Source: Azadirachta indica (lineage: Eukaryota > Streptophyta > Magnoliopsida > Sapindales > Meliaceae). Taken from it: a DNA stretch of 64,000 nt. Positions within the stretch are counted from its first letter, which is position 1. Each line of letters opens with the position of its first letter. The stretch spans positions 17,050,080 to 17,114,079 of the forward strand of contig CM040446.1 of the NCBI GenBank assembly GCA_022749755.1, given 5' to 3'. The position numbers and the translations under genes are program-made. A model generated the notes under the pieces. It searched no databases. It was given only the letters and a program-made list of their open reading frames with translations, and had not been told where the DNA came from. Below are positions 62,795 through 64,000 of the stretch, piece after piece.

Positions 62795-64000
62795 TTAGTG
62801 TGAATAACATTACTCATCGTTTAGATATATAACTTATGCAAATTGAGTGATAATTAACATATTGATACACATCATTTTTCATTATGAATTTTGACACACA
62901 AAACAAAAAATAAATATTAAGTAGACTGAAAAGTAACGTTACTCATTCTAAATTTTATTGTGCATATTATATAATCAAATTGACATTAATACAAGATAAT
63001 TTTGACTTAAATGTTGTAAAAGAAAAAGTTGAGCAAAAACATAATTTTTATACTTTTACAAAGACAATATCCAAAATAACTAATAAGATAATGAGTTAAG
63101 GTTTGATCATAATAAAATTAAATATTCAAGGATCATATTTTAACAAGTAATAATATATATCCTTCATAAAAAAAATTAAAATGTAAGTAAATTTATATTA
63201 TGACAAGCTTCTAAAATTCAAACTTATCTCAACATTTTGTTAAATAACTTATTACACACAATTAATTAATTTTTATACTTTTGAGAATTTAATAAGATAG
63301 CATATATTTCATTAACAAAAGTAAATATATTACTTATTAAATGTTTAAAGACTATTGAGAGTTGTATTTATTTATGCGAGTAAAAAATTATATTTTAAAT
63401 TTTATCAAAAAAATCTAAAATAATAATAATAAATTTTTTTAGGGGCAATAACAAAATTTTTAAATTAAGAGGAGAAAAAAGATTATTAAATATTGGAACA
63501 GAGTGCAATAAAATACAAGAAAATTCTATAATACTGAGATTTGAATCCCAGTATTAATAACTCATTCATGTTGACCTTTAAATTTAAAATTACAATCTAA
63601 ATCATGTATTTTATATAATGATAATTAACTTGCTTAACAGGTAATATGTAAAATTAACTTATTATTCATGTTAATTTTTTTTTTTTTATTTTTAATATAT
63701 TAAAAAAATTTTTTATAATTATTTTTTCAAAATATATTTGAAATACAAATTCATACATTATAATTAAAATTCAATGTTAAACAATGTGTTATGCATACTA
63801 AGAATAATCTATTTCAAAAACATTAATGTAAATATTATCAAAATACATATTCTTTCCTTATTTTTCTAAAATTTATTGTAGCTCAAAAATCAATATTACA
63901 AATAAAACACATGTTATCTATTACTTGTGGTAATTGTATTTATATAAATTAATGAAAAACATGTGTTAATTTGAAGATGTAAATATTATGTAATAATTGA
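62795..64000. other. AT-rich intergenic tail
   Basis: No coding potential, RNA gene or recognisable element is visible. The sequence is uniformly AT-rich with scattered homopolymer runs. Confidence 0.6.

Overview
The window is nuclear DNA from a flowering plant, very probably a eudicot. Genes are split by many short AT-rich GT–AG introns, intergenic DNA is AT-rich with microsatellites and transposon debris, and the proteins are plant-specific types (L-arabinokinase, pollen-type receptor kinase, USP-kinase, organellar type IA topoisomerase). I recall the order AspRS, topoisomerase, USP-kinase, NRX2, PRK, trihelix, ChaC, PBA1, AIG2 as also being the order on Arabidopsis chromosome 4 (roughly At4g31180 to At4g31310). 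This suggests a rosid; Citrus is a guess I cannot prove from sequence alone. All exon models below were built by hand from splice sites, reading phase and family similarity, and every model closes in frame.

Layout. 1–1484 is AT-rich flank. 1485–11470 (+) is ARA1, L-arabinokinase, with 29 coding exons. 12773–14567 (-) is an AIG2-like gamma-glutamylamine cyclotransferase gene, 15581–18561 (-) is PBA1 (20S proteasome beta-1), and 19878–21483 (-) is a ChaC-like glutathione gamma-glutamylcyclotransferase with a 5'UTR intron. 25462–27353 (+) is a trihelix transcription factor. A slightly degenerate tRNA-Arg(ACG) lies at 27457–27529 (-). 27661–29211 (-) is a DUF3537 membrane protein of the plant gustatory-receptor-like (GRL) family. 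30264–32746 (+) is an LRR receptor pseudokinase of the PRK type, 34668–36300 (+) is nucleoredoxin 2, and 36945–40105 (+) is a USP-kinase. 40988–53801 (-) is a 22-exon organellar DNA topoisomerase I, and 55483–59570 (-) is cytosolic aspartyl-tRNA synthetase (IBI1 type). 59571–64000 is promoter plus transposon territory.

Mobile DNA. An intron of the topoisomerase gene holds a complete small non-autonomous LTR retrotransposon (45282–46657) with a perfect 5-bp target duplication, a primer site for initiator tRNA-Met, a polypurine tract and tandem repeats instead of genes. Upstream of AspRS are two Mutator-like terminal-inverted-repeat elements. One (61578–62785) has a perfect 9-bp target duplication. 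The other (59800–61062) is a fold-back whose two halves are complementary along their whole length, and it separates two copies of the AspRS promoter.

Function. Most genes are housekeeping: arabinose salvage, proteasome, tRNA charging, organelle DNA topology, and glutathione or redox handling (ChaC, AIG2-like, NRX2). Several upstream regions share TGGGCC/GGCCCA site II motifs typical of growth-coordinated genes. I saw no wholly new biological system. The most unusual items are the duplicated promoter split by the fold-back element, the decaying miniature LTR element, the GRL gene and the degenerate tRNA.
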